In this document: one piece after another, positions 30,777-40,213 of the stretch
Numbering within the stretch: the first letter of the stretch is position 1
Layout: every line of letters starts with the position of its first letter
NCBI GenBank assembly: GCA_022448985.1
Contig: JAKVCR010000034.1
Location: 1 to 64,000, forward strand
Length of the DNA: 64,000 nucleotides
Direction of reading: 5' to 3'
From: Roseibacillus sp.
Lineage (GTDB): Bacteria > Verrucomicrobiota > Verrucomicrobiia > Verrucomicrobiales > Akkermansiaceae
Position numbers and translations under genes: made by a program
Notes under the pieces: model-generated
What the model saw: only the letters and a program-made list of their open reading frames with translations
The model's database searches: none
What the model was told of the DNA's origin: nothing

Positions 30777-31673
30777 ATGGGCATCGAGGTTCAAGTCATC
30801 GACACGGTTTTCGTTCTCTGCGCGGGGATGTTTTTCTTCTGGGCGGTACCCCTCTATGCCCTGCGCCATGTGGGGCCGGGAAAGATTCCGCCCCTCCCGC
30901 GGGGGCGGGTGGCCACTCGTGGATTTGGCCTGATCGACATGCTGGGGGTATCGTTGTTCCTGGCCTTCTATGCGGCCATGTGGTTGGGATCGAGCCGAAT
31001 CCCGGGGGAGGAAACCGGGGAGATCGCCGAAATGGAGGGGCTGCGCTTTAGGTTGCTCATCGGCTTGTGCCTGCAGGGGCTGCAGATCGCGATGGTGGCG
31101 GTCATCCTCTTTTGGCGGGTTAACCTGGTGGAGGGCTTCGGGCTGCGGTGGCAACGGACGTGGTGGCAGGTTATTTTTGCTCCCGTGGTCGTCCTCATGA
31201 TGTGGGCTTTCATGGCTGGTCTGGATGCGACGGGCTATAACGAGTGGGTCAGTAGCTTTGTGGAGGGCGACGGGAAACAGGAAACGGTCAAACTCCTGGG
31301 AGAAAGCAAGGACCCGCTCGTCCTCGGGCTGGTGGCCATGGTGGCCTGCGTGGGAGCCCCCCTTGCCGAGGAGGTGGTCTTTCGCGGCTATATTTATGCG
31401 GCCGTAAAACGCTTCACCAATATCCCGTTCGCAGTGATCTTCTCGGGGCTTCTCTTCGGGGCGGTGCACGGAAACCTGCTCGCGCTCCTGCCGCTGACTG
31501 TCCTGGGGATCGTCCTGGCCCTCGCCTACGAGTACACCGGTTCTCTCTGGGCCCCCATCGCCATCCACTTTTGTTTCAATGCCGCCACCGTCGCAGCCCA
31601 GTTCATCTTCAAATTAAACCCGGAGCTGCTTGAGGAGCTCGAAAAGAATGCCGGACTTGTCTCACTATGGTGA
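30777..31673 (+). CDS. CPBP-family intramembrane metalloprotease
   Basis: The 298-residue product has about eight hydrophobic segments and all three motifs of the CPBP/CAAX-protease (Abi) family: EEVVFRGYIY (EExxxR), FGAVHGN (FxxxH) and IHFCFNA (HxxxN), spread over about residues 200-270. These Glu and His residues bind zinc within the membrane. Bacterial members often process peptides or prenylated substrates, but the substrate here is unknown. The coding end overlaps the start of thiL by 26 bases, so the two are co-expressed. Confidence 0.9.
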   Translation: MGIEVQVIDTVFVLCAGMFFFWAVPLYALRHVGPGKIPPLPRGRVATRGFGLIDMLGVSLFLAFYAAMWLGSSRIPGEETGEIAEMEGLRFRLLIGLCLQGLQIAMVAVILFWRVNLVEGFGLRWQRTWWQVIFAPVVVLMMWAFMAGLDATGYNEWVSSFVEGDGKQETVKLLGESKDPLVLGLVAMVACVGAPLAEEVVFRGYIYAAVKRFTNIPFAVIFSGLLFGAVHGNLLALLPLTVLGIVLALAYEYTGSLWAPIAIHFCFNAATVAAQFIFKLNPELLEELEKNAGLVSLW

Positions 31674-32541
31674 AGAGGCCGTGGTGGCCCGGCTCACCAC
31701 CCTGCTGGAGGCTGGCCCCGGGATACTTACCGGGCCGGGCGACGATTGTGCGGTGGTGGAAGGAGGAGCCCGGGGAGAGGCCGAACTTTTAAAAACCGAC
31801 TGTTTGGTATGTAATGTGCACTTCCTGCCCGAGGACGCTCCGGGCAAGGTCGGCTGGAAGGCGATTGCGCGCACCCTGAGCGACTTCGCGGCCATGGGGG
31901 GATGGCCCCGTCATCTCCTTGTCACCCTCGCGGTGCCCCCCAGTTGTGAAATGCGCTGGGCCGAACAACTCTATCGCGGAATGAACAAGTGTGCCCGCGC
32001 CTATGACTGCTCCATCGTGGGAGGGGAGACCTCTTCGGTCCCGGCCGGGGCCCCGGTTATGATTTCGGTGGCGGGAACGGGAACGGCCAGACGTTCGCAG
32101 GTGATCCTCCGCAGTGGGGGCCGCCCCGGGGATCTTCTGTTTGTGACAGGACGGCTGGGAGGATCGCTCCGGGGTAGTCACCTGACCTTTACGCCGCGTC
32201 TGTTAGAGGCGAATTGGCTGGTCCGAAATTTCACCCTGCACGCCATGATGGATCTCTCCGACGGACTGGCGCGCGATCTTCCCCGCCTGGCTGCCGCCAG
32301 CGGGTGCGGGGTCCTGTTAGAGAAGGACTCTTTACCGAGGTCACGTGGGGTCACGATCGAACAGGCGCTGTGTGATGGGGAAGATTACGAACTGCTCTTC
32401 GCGGTGTCGGCCCGCACCGCCAAGAGGCTGGTGCCTGAGTGGCGGGGGCAATTCCCGGATCTTCCCCTGAGTCTCATTGGATCCCTGACAGCGGACCAGC
32501 AGCCCGGACTGTCCGGCGGCTGGGATCACTTTGGAGGGTGA
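31648..32541 (+). CDS. thiL: Thiamine-monophosphate kinase
   Basis: ThiL phosphorylates thiamine monophosphate to thiamine diphosphate, the active cofactor. The 297-residue product shows the PurM/AIR-synthase-like pattern: LTGPGDDCAVVEG near residue 30, KTDCLVCNVHF, WKAIARTLSDFAAMGGWP, SIVGGETSSVPAG and MDLSDGLARDLPRLA. The ATG at 31648 (gagctcgaaaaga upstream) lies within the end of the CPBP gene, and this overlap explains the choice over a TTG 18 bases upstream. No other thiamine genes are in the window. Confidence 0.93.
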   Translation: MPDLSHYGEEAVVARLTTLLEAGPGILTGPGDDCAVVEGGARGEAELLKTDCLVCNVHFLPEDAPGKVGWKAIARTLSDFAAMGGWPRHLLVTLAVPPSCEMRWAEQLYRGMNKCARAYDCSIVGGETSSVPAGAPVMISVAGTGTARRSQVILRSGGRPGDLLFVTGRLGGSLRGSHLTFTPRLLEANWLVRNFTLHAMMDLSDGLARDLPRLAAASGCGVLLEKDSLPRSRGVTIEQALCDGEDYELLFAVSARTAKRLVPEWRGQFPDLPLSLIGSLTADQQPGLSGGWDHFGG

Positions 32542-32690
32542 AGAGGCCCGGGACAGTTGTCTGAAAACCGGGGCATCCCAGGCCCGGCGGGCCAAATTAT
32601 TTAAGATTGCCTTATTAAATTCTTTGCAGCGACGACGGTTGGCGGTAAATCATGTGATGGTAACCCCCTGTTCCCGTCCCTTACATCGTC

Positions 32691-34001
32691 ATGAAGAGCC
32701 TGCTTCTTGCGCCAGTATTGGCGTCCCTTGTTCATCCGGATATTTCCGTCGAGTCGTTTGAGAGAGAAGTTGCGGTCCCCCTTGCGGCATTCGCAATCGT
32801 CGAAGGTACTCCCCTCGTGGAACTTGTTCCCGTTTCCCAGTTCGTTCCCATCGTGGTGAATCAGGACGATGATGCCCGGGTGCAGATCCTGCGCGAGGAC
32901 CTGGAAGATATCGCCGCCGACCTGATGGCGGCCCAGCGCGCGGTGGAGTCGGTGGCGGAACAACGCGATCAGGTCCGGGCAGAGGCCAGTGCGCTTGCCA
33001 AGGCGAATCACGAGATGCGGAAAGAGCTGAAGACCTCCCGGGAGGAGATGGAGAAGGCCCGCCGGGAGGCGGCCGACTGGAAGGCGCGGGCGGCTGCCTT
33101 TGAAAAACAGATCGGGGACCGGGCGAGGCTCCCCGCAGAGATAGGGGACTTCCGTGCCGAGATGGCAAAAGTGATGCAGGAGTTGCGTTCCATGAAGGAC
33201 GATATCGCTCTCGCACGCCGGGAGCTCAATGATCCTGTCGAGCGCGCGAATCTGGAGGAGGAGCTGGCGGAGTCGAAGGCGAGGGAGGAGCGTCTGGGGG
33301 ATGAGATCGAGATGGCTCTCATTGCCCGGGAAAGGACAATCCTGGAAGCAGCCCGTGACCGGAAGGCCCTGGACTCCCGGATTGCGGCCCTGACTGCTGA
33401 GAGCAAGGGCAGGGAAGAGTTGCGCGATGAACTGCGCAGCTCGAGGGCCGGTCAGATGAAGGCCCTCGTGGATGTGGAGATTCTCAAGAAAGAGCTGGGG
33501 CGGTCCAGGGAAACGCAGGACCGGTCCCTGACGGAGCTCCAGGAGGCGCGGGAGAGTCTCAAGGCCCTCCAGGCCGAGAAGGCGGCAACGGCAGAGTCCC
33601 GGATGCTGGCCAGTCGGGAGCGGGACCAGGCCCGGTCCGAGGCCGATGGGCTCAAGGGCGAGATCGCAGGTGCACGGTCCGAGGTGGAGCTCTCAAGACG
33701 AACCGTGATGCAGTTGACCGAGGAACTGGAGGAGACCGAGGTGGCCCGGCGGGAGAAGGGCAGGGAGCTGGAAATCGCATCTGGAGCGCTGGAGAAAAGT
33801 AGGACGGAGGTGGTCTTGCTAAACCAGGCCAAGGGGGGGTTGGAAGAGCTTCTCTTTCGAAAAACTGCGGAGATCCGCAAGCTCAAGGGGGAGCTTCGGG
33901 GCCTTCAAGCCTCGCACCGGAAGTCCGCACCAGGGTCTGCGAACCCGGAGAGGCGCCAGGCGGTCGGCGGAGAGCCGCCGGGTGCCGCGGAGCCGGACTG
34001 A
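32691..34001 (+). CDS. Secreted coiled-coil protein of unknown function
   Basis: The 436-residue product has a short hydrophobic N-terminus (MKSLLLAPVLASLVHP) that may be a signal peptide. From about residue 60 to 400 it is an almost unbroken heptad-rich coiled coil with very high Glu, Arg, Ala and Lys content, for example REDLEDIAADLMAAQRAVES. The C-terminal 35 residues are Pro/Gly-rich and probably disordered. No enzyme motif is present. It stands alone: 150 bases after thiL, converging on leuD. It could be a structural or envelope-tethering protein. The AT-rich 32600-32660 stretch just upstream may hold its promoter. Confidence 0.7.
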   Translation: MKSLLLAPVLASLVHPDISVESFEREVAVPLAAFAIVEGTPLVELVPVSQFVPIVVNQDDDARVQILREDLEDIAADLMAAQRAVESVAEQRDQVRAEASALAKANHEMRKELKTSREEMEKARREAADWKARAAAFEKQIGDRARLPAEIGDFRAEMAKVMQELRSMKDDIALARRELNDPVERANLEEELAESKAREERLGDEIEMALIARERTILEAARDRKALDSRIAALTAESKGREELRDELRSSRAGQMKALVDVEILKKELGRSRETQDRSLTELQEARESLKALQAEKAATAESRMLASRERDQARSEADGLKGEIAGARSEVELSRRTVMQLTEELEETEVARREKGRELEIASGALEKSRTEVVLLNQAKGGLEELLFRKTAEIRKLKGELRGLQASHRKSAPGSANPERRQAVGGEPPGAAEPD

Positions 34002-34053
34002 TCCCAGAGAGAGCCGGCGGTGCCTCCAAGGAATGGCCTCTGGCGGCGGAGTT

Positions 34054-34650
34054 CTAGACGTAGGCCAGTCCTTCCCCCACCGCGCGGACCTGCTCCTCGT
34101 TGTCGAGGAGCTCCTGGATGGGATCCCAGCGCCCGGCGGTCAGGGCCTGTCGGGCCGAGTCGGGCATCGTGACGGCGAAGCTGTGGTCCCCGTAGCTGAC
34201 GGTCATGGCCTCCAGGTCGATGCGGATCTCCGTTCCGGGGTCCTCGCCGAGAGCGGTCCCGAGGGCCTCAATGTCCTCCCGGGAGGCTGAGACACAGGGC
34301 ATACCGAGGGTGGTGGAGTTGCCGAAGAAAATCTCGGCAAAACTCTCTGCAATGATGGCGCGGAAGCCGGAACGATAGATGGCCTGGGGGGCATGCTCCC
34401 GGGACGATCCGCAGCCGAAGTTTGATCCGCTGAGCATGATGCTGGCCCCGGCAAACCTCGGGTCGTCGAGGGGATGGCCGGTGGGCTTGCCGTCCTGGTC
34501 GAAACGCACATCGTAGAAATGCGTGCCCGCGAGGTCGTCGAAGGTGACGCACTTCAGGTAGCGGGCCGGGATGATGCGGTCGGTGTCGATGTCATCCCCG
34601 GGGATATGGACGCCGGTGCCGGTGACTTGGGTGATCTGGTCGAGGGCCAT
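34054..34650 (-). CDS. leuD: 3-isopropylmalate dehydratase small subunit
   Basis: LeuD with LeuC converts 2-isopropylmalate to 3-isopropylmalate in leucine synthesis. The 198-residue product has the swivel-domain motifs DDIDTDRIIPARYLK near residue 18-32 and GSNFGCGSSREHAPQAI near residue 73-89. The ATG at 34650 gives the usual start; the frame runs further upstream without conserved sequence. It is the third gene of a minus-strand group, 31 bases after the TraB/GumN gene, which is an unexpected neighbour. Confidence 0.95.
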   Translation of the reverse strand: MALDQITQVTGTGVHIPGDDIDTDRIIPARYLKCVTFDDLAGTHFYDVRFDQDGKPTGHPLDDPRFAGASIMLSGSNFGCGSSREHAPQAIYRSGFRAIIAESFAEIFFGNSTTLGMPCVSASREDIEALGTALGEDPGTEIRIDLEAMTVSYGDHSFAVTMPDSARQALTAGRWDPIQELLDNEEQVRAVGEGLAYV

Positions 34651-34681
34651 GATGGTGGGTAAATCGGAGGAACGCGTGGGA

Positions 34682-35638
34682 TTACTTGAAGGCGGGCTTG
34701 ACGGTGTAGCCCTTTTTCCTGAGGAGCTTCTGGACGGAGGCCTTGCCCGTGTAGTGGAGCGCACCGACCGCGAAGAAGTGGCTCTTGTCCTTGGCGCCTT
34801 GCATGAACTCGTCGGCCTTGTTCGCCATCCCGATGTTGCGGTCGTCGAGGAGGGATTTCATGAAGCGCTCGGTGAGTTCCTTGTTCTCCTCCACTTTTAC
34901 CATCGCTTTTTTCATGACCTCTCCGAGATCCTTGGCGGTGCCGGTGAGGTAGGCGGCGAGCAATTCCTTGAACTGTTTTTCCCCTGCACCCGGGTCCTCC
35001 TTCATCTGCTTGATGGTTGCGGCGAGGAAAGCTTGCTGTTCCTTCTCATTGAGGACGTCGAAGATTTTCACCTGGGAGTCGGCGGTCTCAAGGGCATCGG
35101 TCTTCTTGCCAGCCTCTGTGGCGCGGGCCTGCAGGACAGCATCGAGAGCTTCCTTCCCCTGTAGTTCCGCGGGGGTATTTTTCATCAGATCGAGCATGGT
35201 GAGAGTTATCGTCACCACCCAGGTCTTCAGGGGCTGGAAGGGTTCGGCGTTGGCTTCGGGATTGATGCTCTTGAGCATGGCGTCGAGCTCCTTGCTCAGT
35301 TCCGGTCCGATGGCCCCGGAGAGGGTCTTCCCGTCCTTGCGCATCATCAGCGGGGTAAGGGCGGCCTGGGCGGCGGGATCGAGATCAATCTCCGCGTAAA
35401 AGACATCGAGAGACTCAAAGGCTTTCTGGGCCCGGGGGTGGAGGGTGGTCACGCGCGGGTCACCGATGTGGATGGTTCCAAAGAGCCAGGAGGGCTTGGT
35501 GAGGCCCTTCCCTTCGACCTTCCAGAGGCAGGCCTTGGCGGGGTGTTTGAGGTCGGTGAGCGGGTCCTTGGCTGGTTTTTCGGCGAGGAGGGTGGCCGGG
35601 AGGAGGAAGAGGGGGGTGAGGAGGGCGAGGAGGCGCAT
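34682..35638 (-). CDS. TraB/GumN-family secreted protein
   Basis: The 318-residue product has a signal peptide (MRLLALLTPLFLLPATLLA). The mature part begins with the family pattern CLWKVEGKGLTKPSWLFGTI followed by HIGDP, and ends with HFFAVGALHYTGKASVQKLL and RKKGYTV, matching the GxxH and xxGxxHxxG blocks of TraB/GumN (TIKI-like) proteins, proposed as metalloproteases. Both conserved GTIHIGD and GALHY histidines are present. The gene lies between leuC (58-base gap) and leuD (31-base gap) on the same strand, so it should be expressed with leucine synthesis genes. A longer N-terminus is possible but the ATG at 35638 gives the signal peptide. Confidence 0.87.
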   Translation of the reverse strand: MRLLALLTPLFLLPATLLAEKPAKDPLTDLKHPAKACLWKVEGKGLTKPSWLFGTIHIGDPRVTTLHPRAQKAFESLDVFYAEIDLDPAAQAALTPLMMRKDGKTLSGAIGPELSKELDAMLKSINPEANAEPFQPLKTWVVTITLTMLDLMKNTPAELQGKEALDAVLQARATEAGKKTDALETADSQVKIFDVLNEKEQQAFLAATIKQMKEDPGAGEKQFKELLAAYLTGTAKDLGEVMKKAMVKVEENKELTERFMKSLLDDRNIGMANKADEFMQGAKDKSHFFAVGALHYTGKASVQKLLRKKGYTVKPAFK

Positions 35639-35696
35639 GGTAATAAAGTGGTTGTGGGTCAGGTTAAAAGGCCTGGGAAAGGGCCAGTTGGCAGGC

Positions 35697-37124
35697 CTAG
35701 ACGGCAGCGGTTTCAGGCTCAACCTGGAAGACGTCCCGGGCGTCGGCGATTGCCCCGGAAACCGCCGCGGCGCAGACCATGACGGGGGACATCAGGACGG
35801 TGCGGCCGACGGGGGAACCCTGGCGCCCCTTGAAGTTCCGGTTGGAGGAAGAAGCGCAGAGCTGGTCTCCGACGAGTTTGTCGGGATTCATGGCCAGGCA
35901 CATTGAGCAGCCCGCGGCTCGCCACTCGAAGCCGGCGTTCTCAAAGATCTTGTCGAGCCCTTCCCGCTCGCACTGGATGGCGGTGATCTGGGAGCCGGGA
36001 ACGGCAATGGCCTTCACGCCCGGGGCCACCTTGTGCCCCTGGAGGAAGCGCGCAGCCTCCCGGAAGTCGGAGAGGCGCCCGTTGGTGCAGGAGCCGATGA
36101 AGGCTACGTCGATCTCCACGCCCTTGATGGGAGTGCCTCCTGGAAGTTGCATGTAGTCGAGGGCCTCCTGGAAACTGTGTCGTTCGGCGTCGCTGGTGGC
36201 GTTCGCGGGGTCGGGGATGGATTCCCCGATCCCGATGCCCTGGTCCGGCGAAATGCCCCAGGTCACGGTGGGTTCGATGTCGGCGGCATCGATGGTGACG
36301 ACGTCGTCGTACTCGGCGTCGGGGTCGGAGGCGAAGGACTCCCAGCGCGCCACGGCACTGTCCCACTCCTCTTCCTTCGGGGCATGGGGGCGCCCCTTGA
36401 GAAACGCGAAGGTCTTGTCATCAGGATTGACGTAGCCGCAGCGCGCGCCGCCCTCGATAGCCATGTTGCAGACCGTCATGCGCTCCTCCATGGAGAAGTT
36501 TTCAAAGGTCGTGCCAGCGTACTCGTAGGCGTAGCCGATGCCGCCCTTGGCTCCGAGCATGCGGATGATGTGGAGGGTGACGTCCTTGGCGTAGACCCCG
36601 GGGCGGAGAGCACCGTTGACCTCGATGCGGCGGACCTTGAGGCTCTCCATGGCCATGGTCTGGGTCGCCAGCACGTCGCGGACCTGGGTCGTGCCGATCC
36701 CGAAGGCGATGGCTCCGAAGGCCCCGTGGGTGGCGGTGTGGGAATCGCCGCAGGCGATGGTGGTGCCGGGCTGGGTGATGCCCTGCTCGGGGCCGACCAC
36801 GTGCACGATGCCCTGTTTCCCGGAAGCGAGGTCGAAGTAGGTCACCCCGAAGTCATCCGCGTTCCTGCGCAGGGCCTCCATCATCTCGGCAGCCAGGGGG
36901 TCGGCGGGGGCATCCTGGTCAATGGTGGGGACGATGTGATCGACCGTTGCGAAGGTCCGGTGGGGGTACTTCACCTTGAGCCCGAGGTCACGGATCATTC
37001 CGAAGGCCTGGGGGCTGGTGACCTCGTGGATGAGGTGAGTCCCGATGAAGAGCTGGGTGCGGCCGTCGCCCAGGGTGCCCACCGTATGAGCATCCCAGAC
37101 TTTCTGGTAGAGGGTCTTTCCCAT
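35697..37124 (-). CDS. leuC: 3-isopropylmalate dehydratase large subunit
   Basis: LeuC carries the 4Fe-4S cluster of isopropylmalate isomerase. The 475-residue product has the start [13 protein letters not shown], the cluster-proximal motifs FIGSCTNGR (about residue 345) and [10 protein letters not shown] (about 408), and VDHIVPT and [15 protein letters not shown] earlier. The three cluster Cys are all present. It heads the minus-strand leuC-traB-leuD group. A perfect 8-bp hairpin begins four bases upstream of the ATG and includes the G-rich bases that could bind the ribosome. leuA and leuB are not in the window. Confidence 0.96.
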   Translation of the reverse strand: MGKTLYQKVWDAHTVGTLGDGRTQLFIGTHLIHEVTSPQAFGMIRDLGLKVKYPHRTFATVDHIVPTIDQDAPADPLAAEMMEALRRNADDFGVTYFDLASGKQGIVHVVGPEQGITQPGTTIACGDSHTATHGAFGAIAFGIGTTQVRDVLATQTMAMESLKVRRIEVNGALRPGVYAKDVTLHIIRMLGAKGGIGYAYEYAGTTFENFSMEERMTVCNMAIEGGARCGYVNPDDKTFAFLKGRPHAPKEEEWDSAVARWESFASDPDAEYDDVVTIDAADIEPTVTWGISPDQGIGIGESIPDPANATSDAERHSFQEALDYMQLPGGTPIKGVEIDVAFIGSCTNGRLSDFREAARFLQGHKVAPGVKAIAVPGSQITAIQCEREGLDKIFENAGFEWRAAGCSMCLAMNPDKLVGDQLCASSSNRNFKGRQGSPVGRTVLMSPVMVCAAAVSGAIADARDVFQVEPETAAV

Positions 37125-37128
37125 GTGG

Positions 37129-37152
37129 TCCCCGTCTGCTCGGGGACGGGGA
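37129..37152 (-). promoter_or_regulatory. Hairpin covering the leuC ribosome-binding region
   Basis: Bases 37129-37136 pair perfectly with 37145-37152 (eight pairs, eight-base loop). On the minus strand the 3' arm reads gacgggga and ends four bases before the leuC ATG, so any Shine-Dalgarno contact would lie within the stem. This could lower or regulate leuC translation. The structure is seen directly; the regulatory role is inferred. Confidence 0.5.
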
Positions 37153-37331
37153 ACGTGCTCTGAAATGTGGGTCCGGGCAAGTCACAAGTAGAACCATTCG
37201 CCTTCAGGCCCGGCGGGGGAAGGGGGGCGTTGTCCTGTCCGAGGATGCTGGAGAGGCAGGATTCCCCGCGCGGGGCCTTCCGGAGTCTTTTGGCGTGAAT
37301 AGGACACCTACGGGCGTATCATGTCACGGCC

Positions 37332-38630
37332 ATGTTTGAGGTGCGCGATAGGCCGCAGATGGTCGAGAAGGCTCTCCTCGTACGCATTTGTTTCGACAAG
37401 CGTGAGGAGGAGGAGTCGCGCAGCCTGCTTGCGGAACTGGGCGAGCTGGTCGCTACGCTCGGCATCGGGGTGGTGGACACCCAGTTGGTGCGGGCCCGTG
37501 AAATGCACAAGAAGTTCCTTTGCGGCACAGGCAAGGCGGAGGAGGTGTCCGCGCATGCACGGGAACTGGGGTGTGATTGTATCGTCTTTGACAATGAGCT
37601 GGCTCCCAGCCAGCAACGCGAGTGGGAGGAAGCAGCCAACATGGCCGTGATTGACCGGGAGGAGGTTATTCTCGATATCTTTGCCCGGCGGGCGCAGACC
37701 AAGGAGGCCCGGTTGCAGGTTGAACTGGCCCGCATGCAGTATGCCCTTCCCCGCATGGCCCGCATGTGGGGCCACCTCGATCGGGAGGGTGGCGGGGGTT
37801 CCGGGGGATCGGCTGCGGCCCGGGGAATGGGGGAACAGCAGATTGAGGTTGATCGCCGCCTGGCGCGCAAGCGCATCGATCGGATCAAGGAAGACCTCCA
37901 GGTGGTGCGCCGGCAGCGTGCTACCCAGCGCAAGGAGCGCCAGAAATCGGCAGCGCCCCACGCCGCCATCGTGGGTTACACCAATGCTGGCAAATCAACT
38001 CTGCTCAATCATCTTGCCGGGTCGGAGGTCCTGGAGGCGGACATGCTCTTTGCCACCCTGGATCCCACCACCCGGCGTATTGATCTGCCGGACGGGCAGG
38101 AACTGCTTTTGACCGATACGGTGGGATTTGTTCGGAATCTTCCGCATCGCCTCGTGGAGGCTTTCAAGGCCACGCTTGAGGAGGCGGTGCTGGCCGACTT
38201 CCTGGTGCATGTCCTCGACGCAAGCGAACCTGAACTGGAACGGCTTTGCGGGACCACCTTGGAAGTGATGGCGGAACTCGGGGCGGAGGACAAACCGGTG
38301 CTCACCGTTCTGAACAAGATAGACCTGGTGGAGGATCCGCAGCGCCTCAGGGCTCTGCAAGTGCAGTTTCCAGAGGCGGTTTCAATTTCGGCGCGGAGCG
38401 GGGAGGGTCTTGATGCACTGCAACACACCTTCATCGAATACCTGTCGCAGGCGGTGACGAGACGGCGCTACCGGATACCACAGCACCGTGGCGATCTGGT
38501 TTCCCTTTTGCACGCGGAAGCGAAGGTGCTGGAGACCGCCTACGAGGGGAATGACGTGGTGGTGGAAGCGCTGGTAAGCAGTGAGATAGAGGGCCGCCTG
38601 AGGGGGATTGGGGAAGTAGAGGTGGCCTAG
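37332..38630 (+). CDS. hflX: GTPase HflX
   Basis: HflX is a ribosome-associated GTPase that splits stalled 70S ribosomes after stress. The 432-residue product has the N-terminal HflX domain with EMHKKFLCGTGKAEEV and DRTE-like VIDREEVILDIFARRA, the basic helical linker with ELARMQYALPR, and the G domain with GYTNAGKSTLLNHL (about 217-230), DTVGFVRNLPHRLVEAF (G3) and LNKIDLV (G4). Length is standard. It is not next to hfq. It faces leuC across a 207-base divergent gap. Confidence 0.95.
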   Translation: MFEVRDRPQMVEKALLVRICFDKREEEESRSLLAELGELVATLGIGVVDTQLVRAREMHKKFLCGTGKAEEVSAHARELGCDCIVFDNELAPSQQREWEEAANMAVIDREEVILDIFARRAQTKEARLQVELARMQYALPRMARMWGHLDREGGGGSGGSAAARGMGEQQIEVDRRLARKRIDRIKEDLQVVRRQRATQRKERQKSAAPHAAIVGYTNAGKSTLLNHLAGSEVLEADMLFATLDPTTRRIDLPDGQELLLTDTVGFVRNLPHRLVEAFKATLEEAVLADFLVHVLDASEPELERLCGTTLEVMAELGAEDKPVLTVLNKIDLVEDPQRLRALQVQFPEAVSISARSGEGLDALQHTFIEYLSQAVTRRRYRIPQHRGDLVSLLHAEAKVLETAYEGNDVVVEALVSSEIEGRLRGIGEVEVA

Positions 38631-38825
38631 CTGCCCTTTTCTTTAAAATTCCGCAAAAAGTGGATCAATTGCCTTTCTCCTGCGTAGCACGGAAGACGAG
38701 GTCATTTAATTTGATCAAATCGTGTCGTCACGCGTCTCATGCAGGAGTGGCGGACCGCAGGTGGCTTGGCAAATGCCGGGAACTCGGTTAACTTGGTCGC
38801 CGCGATACCAGTCGTCTCCGCTTTA

Positions 38826-40118
38826 ATGATCTCCAATGTTCATCCATGCCGTGGGGCTTTTTCCGTGCTCGTTCTTCTTGTGCTGCTTCTTCCGGAGGCC
38901 CTTGCGAGTCCGGAGAAAGATCCGCTTCTGAGGCAGGGTCTGCCCGTTCCGCCCGGAGAGCCCTTTCCTTCTCTCCTGGAGCAGACCCTTCTACGTGTTG
39001 AACGTGAGGATCCCCGGGATTCTGCTTCAGCTGCAGACGAGGAACCTGAGAATGGGGTCGTGGTTGAGGCCGAGGTTTCCGATGAAAGGGACCTGGCCAA
39101 GGCCAAGGTCCGCGATGCAAAGGCTGATGCCGAGGTAGAGACTGCGCGGGATCGTACCATGAAGCCCAGGGACGTGGAGACCACTGTGCGTCTGCAGATT
39201 TACCTCGACGAGAAGCAGTTTGGTCCTGGTTTTATCGATGGCAAGCCCGGCAAATTCACGACCAAGGCAGTGCATTCCTACAATCGCAGCGTGGGCCGGA
39301 TGCCCGACGACTGGGGTGCACTCATCTCGGAGGCCACCCGTAGGGAGGGAGAAACCTACGCCATAGCGATCGTTCCTGATTCCGCCACGGCATGGGTGAA
39401 TCCGGCACTGCCCTTCGAATACTCCGAGCAGGCCAAGGAGGAGAGATTGTCATACCGGAGTTATCTGGAGTTCATGGCCGAGCGCTACCATACCTCCGAG
39501 ACCTTTCTGATCGAGCTTAACGGAACAAAGACGGCGAACGGCGTCAAACCGCGGAGGGCCCTGAGGGTTCCTAACGTGACCCCCTTCCTGATTGAAAAAC
39601 TTGCGAAGGGGCGGACGCACAGGGAGGACCAGACGCTGAGTGCACGCACAGTGGTGATCGATACCAGGGGGCGTAATCTCTTCATTTACCAGAAGGGAAC
39701 CGCGCCGGTGGTGCCGGGTGCGGCGGTAGTGCTTGCTGAGAAGAACGAAGATTTCGAGCCACAGAAGCTGATTGCGATGTTCCCCATCACCCCGGGCAAG
39801 GTGCAGCACACCCACCGGGGGGAATGGGCGGTGGCCAATTGCTTCGAGCTGCCGAGTTGGTACTATGACCAGCAACTTCTGGAGACGGGTGTGCGGAGCA
39901 AGGACCGGAGCAAGGTCCTGCAGATTCCACCGGGCCCGAACGTTCCAGTGGGCATCATGTGGTCAGGCCTCACCAAGTCGGGGATCGGGATTCACGGCAC
40001 GGCCAGTCCCCGCACGATTGGGCGCTCTCTCAGCGCAGGCTGCATTCGGCTTGCCAACTGGGACGCCGCCCGCTTTCCCAGCCTGGTAAGGCCCGGGGCG
40101 CGGGTGGTCATCCGGTGA
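38826..40118 (+). CDS. Secreted L,D-transpeptidase (YkuD domain)
   Basis: The 430-residue product from ATG 38826 has a signal peptide ending near LLPEALAS, a charged helical stretch, and a peptidoglycan-binding-like segment around residue 120-160 (VRLQIYLDEKQFGPGFIDGK). The C-terminal catalytic domain ends HGTASPRTIGRSLSAGCIRL, which holds the conserved His and catalytic Cys of YkuD enzymes. These make 3-3 cross-links in peptidoglycan or attach proteins to it, outside the inner membrane. A start at 38739 would add 29 residues without a better signal peptide. It precedes a membrane-anchored isomerase by about 95 bases. Confidence 0.9.
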   Translation: MISNVHPCRGAFSVLVLLVLLLPEALASPEKDPLLRQGLPVPPGEPFPSLLEQTLLRVEREDPRDSASAADEEPENGVVVEAEVSDERDLAKAKVRDAKADAEVETARDRTMKPRDVETTVRLQIYLDEKQFGPGFIDGKPGKFTTKAVHSYNRSVGRMPDDWGALISEATRREGETYAIAIVPDSATAWVNPALPFEYSEQAKEERLSYRSYLEFMAERYHTSETFLIELNGTKTANGVKPRRALRVPNVTPFLIEKLAKGRTHREDQTLSARTVVIDTRGRNLFIYQKGTAPVVPGAAVVLAEKNEDFEPQKLIAMFPITPGKVQHTHRGEWAVANCFELPSWYYDQQLLETGVRSKDRSKVLQIPPGPNVPVGIMWSGLTKSGIGIHGTASPRTIGRSLSAGCIRLANWDAARFPSLVRPGARVVIR

Positions 40119-40213
40119 GGAAAACGAGCAGGGGGATTTGACGCTCGGCAATTTGTGGCCTCTCAGGAACAATCCGGGCCGTGCCCGAACCTGCCTCTGC
40201 CTCCACGCGCTCC

